The notes under the pieces were generated by a model that was given only the letters and a program-made list of their open reading frames with translations, was not told the origin of the DNA and ran no database searches. From Sinotaia quadrata (Eukaryota > Mollusca > Gastropoda > Architaenioglossa > Viviparidae): a DNA stretch of 64,000 nt. Below, in pieces: positions 13,301 through 25,300 of the stretch (within the stretch, counting starts at the first letter, position 1; every line of letters starts with the position of its first letter). Both the position numbers and the translations under genes were made by a program. The stretch lies in contig CM054179.1 of assembly GCA_028829895.1 (NCBI GenBank), positions 31,961,117 through 32,025,116 on the forward strand, given 5' to 3'.

Positions 13301-16300
13301 TTTTGTAAAAATATTTTCTTCTTCACGGAGAATATCAAATGTCAGAAACTTTAAAATGTTTGTAAATATTTAGGAAAAAGTTAAATACCTCATCAAATTA
13401 TGACTACAACCAGTTTTTTTTTATTGTCCCAGTAAAATACCTTTTAGAGTCTTTTTTAGGTTGAAATTTGAAACCCAACTCTGAAAACTGCCAGTTTTTA
13501 AATCAGTTTGTTATATAGTGATTGATACTACGATGCCAAATGATGTGTTTGCTGATTAAACATTTGACAGACTATTGTTACTGCTATGTAATTGTGTTCA
13601 TAGACAGAAAACCTTGCTGTATTTGAAATGAAATGTTTAAGTTCCCAGTAGTACATTGAGTTTTTGTTATTAATCTTCTAACTTAAAGGTATTCTGCAAA
13701 CTATTTCTTGCTTTATTTATTGGAAAGATTCTGATGTCCATTTACCAGTGTTACTCCTTTGAAAATATATTATTTACTACATGTATGGTACATGAGAACT
13801 CAATTAAAAAAATTAGCATGCTACAATCATTGCCGAAAAGACACACAATTAAAACAAATTATCTGATTATATTTTTTTAATAGTGCATGTGGAAAAATGT
13901 CAGTTTTCATTTGGCCAGGTCATGCATTGATTTGCTTTACCTATATCAGATTTAGCTACCACGGAACTTGTACATCGAAATAAATAATAAAAGGAAATGC
14001 TTGTTTGCATTTTCTGTTTCCATCATTATCATTTAAAATTTTATAAATATTATATAATCTATTATTTGTGCACTATTTATCTTGAAACATATTATGACAT
14101 GGTTTTCAATCTAAGATATAAAACATCATCTGCTGCATCTTTACAGTTAGACAAATTGACAGTAGTTATTTGAAGACTAGGGTGTACTGTCTTTATTGTC
14201 TTATAGGTTATTTGCTCAGGTCCTGAGACATTATCTCCTGCTTTACATTTAGTAATTTAATCATGGTCAATTCTTGTGTTATGTTGTTTACAAAATATGT
14301 TCAGTATATTTAGCTTCTCTAGTGATTTTATAGTTAATAAAACATTGCTCAAGATTTGCATCTAAAATCTGTTTTTACTAAATATTTTATTGGAATTTCT
14401 GCTTTCTGTTTCACTGTTTTATGTATACATAATGTTTTTTTATATTTTAAGCTGGGTAATTGGCTTCTTTTGGCATTTTTGACATTTAATATTGTTTCAC
14501 CCTCTTCAGAACTAATATAGATATCTATATTACAGAATTCTTCACAAATCTTTTGCTTAGTTCTTGAGCAACACATTTTATGTTAGCTGTTGTTTTGTTA
14601 TATATTTTCTTGTCTTGTTATAAAGGCCATCCCACCCTTAAAGAAAATAATAAAAACTGAACAGGAACCAAATGGTGATTAATGGCTTTTATAACAATAT
14701 CTAAAATAAAATAGTTAATATTTCTATTGTTTCAGCAGCAGCCCTGTAGATAGCTATAGTTGGAGCAGTGTGTGTATGTAGTCTTATTTTTCCCAGTCTA
14801 TTTTTTTGTGTTATGTAATAGTGTGGTGAGATGAGCCAAGCATTGTGTAAGATGTCCACTGCCCATCTTTGTGCTACTTCATGGTATTGTATATATTATC
14901 AGGAGTGCCTTAATCTGTTAGGTCAAGAATCACTTGTTAGTTTTCTTTCAAACAGCACCGTACATTCACACTAACTTGTTTAAATAGTGCTGTATTCAGT
15001 GTACACTCTTTTAAAGTTTTATAGATATATACTGTTTGATGTACTCTTAAATTGAAGTATAAGTTTATATAGTTGAAAAAGGAATAGTTTATATTTTGTA
15101 TTTATGTATTTTGTTAAGATAATTAATATTATTGCTTTTGTATATTTAATTTTCAATGTGTGAGAATGCTTTTCTCTTTGTGTATCATATATTGCATTAG
15201 ATTTCTATTTTATTTTGTATCTAATTTGTTCAAATATAGGTTAGTATATAGTTATATTTCAAGTTTATGTACTTTCTAATAAACATTTAAATCAAAATGT
15301 AACTTGTAGACATTTAACAGTAGTTCTTGATTTAAGTAAGCTTACACTGATCCAGTTGATGTTTCAAAAACACATTTAGTTCAACTTCACAGTGTCATAT
15401 GATAAGTGTTACGTTTCCAGTATTTATTTAAAGACCCTGCTTAGAATAATTAAAAGACTTTAAATATAATTAATTCTTCCTCTCATATTCTACGCAGACT
15501 GGTTGCTCAATTTATTATCTGACTAATTAAAAGTGCGTCTTGTAGTTCAGACGACAAATTTACAGACTAATAAACTGCGAACTTTTAGCTAGATTTGAAA
15601 ACAGTTAAATCCCTCTAAATTAATATGCACTCGTCATCAATCTTTCTGCTCATCCGCCCCCATTCAAATCTAAGAATTAATCTAATTGGTCTATTGTGCA
15701 TAGAAATCAACTACTAAGAGGTATTAACAAAGGAAATAAGATTTAATAAAGTTTAACAAATTAACAATAAATCGAATGCAACGCGAATAGTCTTCACTCT
15801 GTCTTTACGCGCCTATGCCTGATTTTTGTCAATCTAAATTGCCAGAAAAGTGTTCCTTTGAGATCTGTACACTTGATTTTGCACTTAGCTCTATTCTTGT
15901 ATCCTTGGTCTCAACACTCAGTCATGCTGATTCGTTCCCTCAGTCCCCCTTTAACGACACACGTGGTGCATAAGGAATGATGTCCCTTTGTTAGTGGCTA
16001 GGAACTGGAATTTTTGCAGCATGGCCCTCAGAGTGGATTTCGACACGCTTACACCAATAAGCTAATGCAGGTGAGGCATGGTGAAACATGAACCATGAGC
16101 CGACCTGTGGATGCAACGTGTTTGGATATAGTTCTCAACCTAACAGGTCCTACCTAGGCATGGCTCAATTAAATGCGCTGAACAAAGAGTTTCGACCTCG
16201 CGTCGCTTACAATTAAATTTTAGAAAAAATATAATCGTCTCACATGTGTTCCATTTAACAGTCATGACGTATGAAGCAATAAAATAGATACAACGTTAAA

Positions 16301-19300
16301 TTAATGTTCATACAAGGGGTAATTCAAGCCGACAGAGCGCTTCACAATTTACAATTTAAATTACACGCAATAATTGAATTACATGAAGAATTCATATCGA
16401 GCGCAGCATTCTGGCTCTTAGTGAATTAAAACAATATAAATTAAAGTACAGAAATGGAAAAATGGTTACAATAAATTTATATTCCGTAACATATAGGTTT
16501 TCAGCTATTTCTCTGAACCATGCTCAAGTGTATATGGAAATCATATAATACATAGCACAAATACATACTTAAACAATACATAGGTAAATACTATTAAATA
16601 AAATGATACCTTTGAGAGAAGTCGAAGGGTACCTTGATTCTCTATGGCGCCGGCTGCCTCTCACGACCCGAGTAAGCTGATGGAATTAGCTAAAATGTGC
16701 TCGAAGTGAGGGAGCGGAAGCGTGTGGGTACATATATAGAAAGGTATATTGCGTATCACGTGACTGTTCGCAAAGCATGTGGTTGGTTCGAGAACTGGAC
16801 AATGGTCCTAAAGTTACATAACATCTTGACCTGTTCTAGAAGCACCTAGAAAAAGGAAGCTTTGAACAAAGGGCCAAGGGTTTCAAATATTCGAATTTGA
16901 AGTAAACAAGGCAAGTGGGTCACGAAGTCGGACAATTTTATCAGACTGTGACACCCCCTTGCTTTTGAGGCGTTTATCTTGCCAAAGATAAAATGCCTCC
17001 TACAAATTATGTATGATAAAATGTAGAAGTCCACAATGAAGAAAAATTTACACAAAAAAAAATTTCGACATTCCTAGAAATAAAGTGTGCAACTATATTT
17101 CATATCTACAGGAAGGAATCCGTAGGGTTCAGTTAATTGATTAAACAACATTCTATCAGTACCGGCACTTGATGGCATCAAGCACGACTCATGTAATCTG
17201 CGCCAACATTCAAAGACCCTTTGATGTAATGAATATTTGCGTCATACTGTGTCAGAAACAAAGACCAACGCATTAAACGGCTGTTCGTAAATTGCGCCTG
17301 TCCGAGAAAGGCCAACGGCTGGTGATCGCACTCAATGACAAAGGTTTTTCCGTACAAATAGTTTTCGAACTTTTTTATGGCCCAAACTATTGCAAGACAT
17401 TCCTTTTCACTGGTGGAATATTTCTGTTCAGTAGTTGTGAGTTTACGGCTTGCATATGCAACTGGGTGTTTGGTGTCATTGTGTTCTTGTAATAACACTG
17501 CTCCTAATCCTGTGTTGCTAGCATCAGTCCTTAACAAGAATGGTTTTGTCAAATCTGGCAGTTTAACAACTAAATCTGAAGTCAGTCTAGATTTCAGTGT
17601 GTCAAAAGCGTTTTGGCATGCATCAGTCCACACTACTTTTGTAGGCATATTCTTACGTGTCAAGTCAGTCAGAGGACATGCAATGGCACTAAAATCTGGT
17701 ACGAATTTTCTGTAGTAGTTAGCAAGACCAAGAAAACTTCTAACTTGTGTTTTTGTTAGCGGTTGTGAAGTGTCCTTAAGTTGTGCTATCTTAGCTTCAC
17801 TTGGCGACATAGTTCCATGACTCAACTTGTGTCCCAAGAAGTCTAAGGAGAATTGTGCTATTTCACACTTCGTAGGGCGGGCAGTGAGGTTGGCTTGTTT
17901 TAATCTGGCTAGCACATCTCGTAAGAGTGTTAAGTGCTCCTCCCATGTCTGGGTGCCTAGAATTAAATCATCCATGAAGTTCTCAACTCCACGTCCGTAC
18001 AGTGGTTCTAACAATGACCGCATCATTTTAGAAAAAATGCTTGGAGCGTTTGAAACTCCGAAAGGCATAACTTTCCATGTGTAGTTTCCTACTGGTGTAG
18101 TGAAAGCTAGTATGTGTCGATCAGTGTCCTTGACCTTGATTTGCCAAAAACCGCGTGACAAATCTATTTTGGTATAGTAATGAGCGTTAGCTAGCTTAGT
18201 GAAGATGAGATCCGGATCAGGAAGAGGTTCGGCACAAAACTCTGTCACTTGATTGAGTTTGCGGTAGTCTACGCAAAAACGGAACGAGTTATCACGTTTT
18301 TTAATCAACACGATGGGTGATCCGTAGGCACTGTCAGTCTTCTCTATGACCCCTAGATCTAGCATAGTCTTAATCTCACGTCTAACGTCATCTATCTTAG
18401 CGTGTGGCAACGGATACGGCTTCAAACGTATCGGTTTGTTGTCAGTCAGCTTCAGTGAAAATTCTATTAAGTCTGTCAACCCTGGTTTGTCTGTCAGAGT
18501 AGATGAGAACTCATTAAGCAATTCATTCACTTCTTTTTTCTGTCTTTCTGTCAAGGCTTCATTTACCCTAACGTCTTTGACAGTTTCGTCCGTCTGTAGA
18601 GGACAGTTTGGTAAAGTACCAGTGACGCAATCAGTATCCCCCTCGTCTTCTGTAACTATCGTCGCTACGACAAAATCAGCTTGAGTGGTTTGATCCTCAC
18701 GGCTTATGTACTTTTTGAGTAGGTTAACATGAAAGATTTTCTCTCTCTTTCCTGTCTGCACCTTATAGTTCAGTCCCCCTAGCTTGGCGGTAACTACAAA
18801 GGGCCCCTTCCATTTCATCTGAAGTTTGTTATGTGCTTCAGGAAGCAACAGTAACACTTTGTCATTAACTTCAAATTCTCTAGGTTTGGTGTGCTTATTG
18901 TAATATTCTGCCTGTCTAGACTGAGCTATCGTCAAGTTTTCCCGTGCTATCTTGCCTATAGTTTCAAGACGGTTTCTTAAGTCAGTGACGTATGTATAAG
19001 TTGTCTTAACTTCGTCATCTGTCTTTTCATCAGTCCAAAGTGCCTTCAAAATCATCATCGGTCCGCGTACAGTACGTCCGTAAAGTAGCTCAAATGGTGA
19101 AAACCCGGTGGAAGATTGTGGCACCTCCCTATATGCAAATAGTAGGGCAGGGATGTATCTGTCCCAGTCTTTCGGTTTATCTGTGGCGAGCTTTTTAAGT
19201 GCTGTTTTTAATGTCCCATTGTATTTTTCAATCAGACCATTTGCCTGGGGGTGGTATGGTGTGCAAGTAAGATGTTTGATGGAAAGTAAACGATTTACTT

Positions 19301-22300
19301 CCTTCATTACGTTGCCTATGAATTGACTCCCCTGATCCGTCAAAATTTCAGTAGGAATTCCAACACGACTCCAAAGACCGAAAAGGGCTTCGGCGACAGT
19401 TTCAGTATCAATATTTTTCAATGGTACTGCGTCGGCGAATCTTGTTGCGTAATCAATAGTGGTCAGCACGTATCGATTACCTCTCGTTGATGTGGGTATT
19501 ATAGGCCCAATCAAATCCAATGCTACGCGCTTGTAGGGTTCACTGATCAGTTCAGGCTCTCCTAACGGTGCGGGTCTGATTGAATTTTTAGACTGTGTTC
19601 TCTGGCATGTGTCGCAACTTAACACGAATCTACGGATATCGGCAGTGATGTCCGGCCAATAAAACTCACTTGTAATACGACTAGTTGTTTTTTGTACACC
19701 CATGTGTGCACCAAAAAGACTCTCATGACCTAATCGTAATACGTCATTTCGTTTGGTTTGTGGAACGACTAATTGTTTCCGAAATTCGTCTCCCACTTTC
19801 GAATAGCGGTACAATAAACCCTTTTTCAGAATAATGCACGCTTTCTTATTCGAATCGTCAGTGTTGACGTCACTAACAAGTACAGCTTGTCTGCGTAACT
19901 TGTCTAGTGTTTCGTCCTCAGCTTGTAATATTTTAATCTCGCTAACTGTTGCTTTATCTACGGCTGGTGCGGCAGACATCGGTGCAGTTACAGATTTGTC
20001 TTTACTACTCGCTGCTCTGGTTACAGCGTTAACCAGTGGTGGTTCGATTGAAGTTTGTTTTTTGCACGGCAAAACATACTTGCAACCAAGGATCACGTCA
20101 TGCGGTGAGTTTTCCATAACTGCCGCTTTGACTGTTCCTTCTACAAAGTCTGAAACAATCGAGACTTCAGCTACTGGTAAAATGTCTTGTTCGCCGTTTG
20201 CAAAGGTGACAGAGATTGTCTCCCCTGTGTAGTCGGTACGGTTAACTAATGATGCATTTACAATAGCGTCTAGCTCACACCCTGTATCAAGCAAAGCGAT
20301 TGTATCGTGACCGTTTGCCTGTACTGGTGTTCGATTCGACTTTTCTGTTTTAGGTGTATGACTTTCTACTGCGTAAACTTTAGCTGTTTTCTTTTCAGGA
20401 CATGTTCGTGAAAAATGGCCACTATCACCACAAGTGTAACATGCAAGATTCTTTTTATCTTTCTGTTTGTCGGACTTGTTTTTAGTGTCGGGTTTAGATG
20501 TTTTATCATCACGCTCATTAGGTGCCTTCCCGTCATTTTTCTTATCCTTTCGAGTCTGCGGTTCGTTCGGTCGAGACTTGTTGTTCGCGTGTGCGTTCGA
20601 GAATTGAGAATGTGCGTCATCAAAGCGATCGGCGGCGTTGCCTATCTCCTCTAGCGTAGATTTTTCCCTTATTGCTAAGTGAATCAGTAGATCTGATTTG
20701 TATGACCCGAGAATATGGTCTTTTACCATTTCATCCCTAAGACCTGCGTACGTCTGTGGAGTTTCGGCTAGATCTATCCATCTTTGGAACAAGTCAGCTA
20801 CGCGTCGTATGTACTGTGCGTGCGTCTCTGAACTGGCTTTAGTGGCCTGTTTAAACTTACGTCGGTATGTATCTGCTGTGAGTTTGTAACGTTTCAATAA
20901 TGCGGCCTTGACTGTGTCGTAATTATCTGACTCAGAATCGCTAAGCTTATTGAACTCGTTTTTCGCACTGCCCTGCAATAACCCCGATAAATTTATCGCC
21001 CAATGTTCCGCTGGAATGTTTGTTGCTCTGGCTAACTTTTCAAACGTTTTTAAATACGCGTCTATTTGATCTTTGTTCTCATCAAATGGGACCATATTTA
21101 TCTTTGGAATGATATTTTCAATTCTACTGTGATTATTTCCATCGCTAGAACGCGAATCACCACTGCTTCTGCGGTCACGGTTTGGATTGGTAACTTCTAG
21201 TTTCTTCACTTCCCATTCTAACCGTTTTATTTCCGCGTCTGCTGCGATGCGTTTAGCTTCTGTGTCCGCTGCGATACGTTTTGTTTCGATGTCGGCTAAT
21301 CTTTCAGCTTCTAACCTTTTAGCTTCTGCGTCAGCTGCGATGCGTTTAGCTTCAGTTTCGGCTAGTTTTTCAGCTTCTAACTTCTTCAGTTCGCGATTAG
21401 CAATACGTTCTTCTCTTTCTATCTCTTGCCTTTCTTTGTCCGCTTTTTCCGCTTTCTCTAGCTCAGTTTTGATGTAGCTAGTCAGTTCGTCACCCTGGTA
21501 TCCTATCATGATACCGGCTTCTTTCAGGTCTTCGATAACCTGTTTGCGATCCATTTTACTGTCTTAGCGCGCTGGCTACAATAAGAATGTATCTCGTGAA
21601 TTGTGTGTTTTAACCGTCGGCGATAACTCCGCTTATCCCGAAAATAACTTTTAGGCTACAACCTTACAAAAATTATTTAATTTACTCAGAACACCTTCCG
21701 AAATAAATTACGCGTTAACTCTTTACACGTTTCACCTGCTTGTCACAGTGTCCGCTGTTCCAAGACTTTCGTAATGTCACGGCTCCTACCATACAACATT
21801 ACACATTATATCTAGCACCCTAAATATAATAGTCCGAAGTCTGTTACTACCGATAACTCTCCTAGCTGGCGGTATAACCTTCGACTCCTCACAATGAAGT
21901 ACTCAGTAACACAATACTAAATAAATCATTCAATAGCTAACATGACATATTTAACTACGCTTAAATATATCAACATTAACTAACATGCACGCTACTCTGC
22001 AAAAGAATACATGCACATGTCACAACAAAAGCAAAGAAAATCAGTGATACAAAAATCAAAAGAACAATTGGCAATTCTGTTCGTTCGTTCGTTTCTAGGT
22101 TATGATGCGCCCTATGTATAAAAATGTTACAAGTTACAATTTAATACATATCAATCCCGGACGAGCCCCCACTTGTTACGTTTCCAGTATTTATTTAAAG
22201 ACCCTGCTTAGAATAATTAAAAGACTTTAAATATAATTAATTCTTCCTCTCATATTCTACGCAGACTGGTTGCTCAATTTATTATCTGACTAATTAAAAG

Positions 22301-25300
22301 TGCGTCTTGTAGTTCAGACGACAAATTTACAGACTAATAAACTGCGAACTTTTAGCTAGATTTGAAAACAGTTAAATCCCTCTAAATTAATATGCACTCG
22401 TCATCAATCTTTCTGCTCATCCGCCCCCATTCAAATCTAAGAATTAATCTAATTGGTCTATTGTGCATAGAAATCAACTACTAAGAGGTATTAACAAAGG
22501 AAATAAGATTTAATAAAGTTTAACAAATTAACAATAAATCGAATGCAACGCGAATAGTCTTCACTCTGTCTTTACGCGCCTATGCCTGATTTTTGTCAAT
22601 CTAAATTGCCAGAAAAGTGTTCCTTTGAGATCTGTACACTTGATTTTGCACTTAGCTCTATTCTTGTATCCTTGGTCTCAACACTCAGTCATGCTGATTC
22701 GTTCCCTCAGTCCCCCTTTAACGACACACGTGGTGCATAAGGAATGATGTCCCTTTGTTAGTGGCTAGGAACTGGAATTTTTGCAGCATGGCCCTCAGAG
22801 TGGATTTCGACACGCTTACACCAATAAGCTAATGCAGGTGAGGCATGGTGAAACATGAACCATGAGCCGACCTGTGGATGCAACGTGTTTGGATATAGTT
22901 CTCAACCTAACAGGTCCTACCTAGGCATGGCTCAATTAAATGCGCTGAACAAAGAGTTTCGACCTCGCGTCGCTTACAATTAAATTTTAGAAAAAATATA
23001 ATCGTCTCACATGTGTTCCATTTAACAGTCATGACGTATGAAGCAATAAAATAGATACAACGTTAAATTAATGTTCATACAAGGGGTAATTCAAGCCGAC
23101 AGAGCGCTTCACAATTTACAATTTAAATTACACGCAATAATTGAATTACATGAAGAATTCATATCGAGCGCAGCATTCTGGCTCTTAGTGAATTAAAACA
23201 ATATAAATTAAAGTACAGAAATGGAAAAATGGTTACAATAAATTTATATTCCGTAACATATAGGTTTTCAGCTATTTCTCTGAACCATGCTCAAGTGTAT
23301 ATGGAAATCATATAATACATAGCACAAATACATACTTAAACAATACATAGGTAAATACTATTAAATAAAATGATACCTTTGAGAGAAGTCGAAGGGTACC
23401 TTGATTCTCTATGGCGCCGGCTGCCTCTCACGACCCGAGTAAGCTGATGGAATTAGCTAAAATGTGCTCGAAGTGAGGGAGCGGAAGCGTGTGGGTACAT
23501 ATATAGAAAGGTATATTGCGTATCACGTGACTGTTCGCAAAGCATGAGGTTGGTTCGAGAACTGGACAATGGTCCTAAAGTTACATAACATCTTGACCTG
23601 TTCTAGAAGCACCTAGAAAAAGGAAGCTTTGAACAAAGGGCCAAGGGTTTCAAATATTCGAATTTGAAGTAAACAAGGCAAGTGGGTCACGAAGTCGGAC
23701 AATTTTATCAGACTGTGACAATAAGAATGACTGTTAAAGGTAAAACATCTAAAGGACTTTGCTCACCATTATACAAATATTTTAGCAAACCATTTGAAAC
23801 AAATTTGCCAAATAACTGTTTTTTGACATATCTGTGCACACTTTTTAAAGACATCTTATACAAAATTACACTTGTACAAAAGACTTATGATGACAGTAAG
23901 ATTTTAATTATTTTTGTATTACTTTTATGATTTAAAAAAAATAAATTACACATATACAAAAGACTGTGATGGCAGTAAGCTTTTAATTAATTATTGTCAT
24001 GCTATTTTTATGACTTTTTATAAATAAATTTACACATTTACAAAAGACTGTGATGACAGTAAGCTTTTAATTAATTATTGTCATACTATTTTTATGACTT
24101 TTTAAAAATAAAGTAATTTACACATTTACAAAAGACTGTGTATGCAGTAAGCTTTTAATTAATTATTATCATACTATTTTTATGACTTTTTATAAATAAA
24201 GTAATTTACAACTGACTGTGATGGCAGTAAGCTTTTAATTAATTATTGTCATACTGTTTTTATGACTTTTTATAAATAAAGTAATTTACACATTTACAAA
24301 AGACTGTGATGGGCAGTAAGATTTTAACCAGCCATACTACTTCTATGATTTTAATTTTTTTTTAAATGTAAGAAAAAAAGAAATTAGCAAATTTGATATT
24401 TTTATTTAATGAAAGGAGGAAATTTAATTTAATCAAGAGAAAGATGTACAGTATGTGCAACAGATTCATTTGTCATTGACACATTTATAAAATGTCTGAT
24501 GGACACTACTAACCTGAAATCTTATAAATTAAATAGAATTTCTACATTTCATAACATCCTCATAGATGAATTTCCTAAGGTGAGACAAACAGTTATTTGA
24601 CCTTGTGTTCTGTTGCTGTAGGTAAGTTATGGTGAGATACTGATTTGTGATCTTTGCTTAGGTCAAACTGAACAGCCCTGTTATAGAAAAATAATAGATG
24701 TCCTAGTTCAAACTGCACAAAATAAATATTTTCTTAATCTGAGGGAAATAGTACAAATACTGGTAACAACCAGACAAAATAGTCACTCCTTGGTTTGACT
24801 GTTTCAAGAAGCTGTAGTTTCTGTGCAGTTCTGCAAATGCTTAATACTGTATTGTTCGTGCACAAGTGGTTTTAAGTGTATCTTCATTAGCAGCAACATT
24901 TTATTAAAATTTTAACTGCTTTGCTTAGGGTGTAATGCCATCCAGGATTTATCCCAATAAAAATTATTAGCAACATTCTTTAAAGAAAATTAGATTTAAT
25001 TTTAATCTGAAATAGTATAGATTTAAAAATGTAATATTTAAAAATATAGTACTTTTTAAGATAATAAATACAATGAAAAAAATATTTCTTAAATAGAATT
25101 ATTTTTTACTATGTTAAATTAATAGGAAATTAGATTTATAGTGTAACATAATATATTTGCACTTATGTCAAATAAACTGATATGCTGATGCAAATGTCCA
25201 ACAATGCAGCCTTCTGTATTTTGGAGACCTGATATATCATGGTTCACTGTGTCACAGAATCACTTTCAACATGGTCAGTGGTTGGACCCCATTTTTATGC

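Larger units (their letters stand above)
15407..23720 (-). mobile_element. Complete Gmr1-like Ty3/gypsy LTR retrotransposon
   Basis: The 8314-bp element is inserted antisense in a host intron. It has two 1547-bp LTRs (TGTTAC...GTGACA), a perfect ATAAG duplication, a tRNA-Pro-type primer site, a polypurine tract and one unbroken gag-pol frame. In pol the integrase lies before the reverse transcriptase, an order known from Ty1/copia and from the Gmr1 group of Ty3/gypsy. RT, protease, GPY/F-type integrase tail and LTR size fit Ty3/gypsy. There is no envelope-like frame between the ORF end and the polypurine tract. All parts look competent. On reading I see one LTR-LTR difference, so the insertion is very recent. 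Confidence 0.95.

Noticed and set aside
17292..21477. Several plus-strand open frames across the retrotransposon
   Set aside because: They are shadows of the long minus-strand gag-pol frame.
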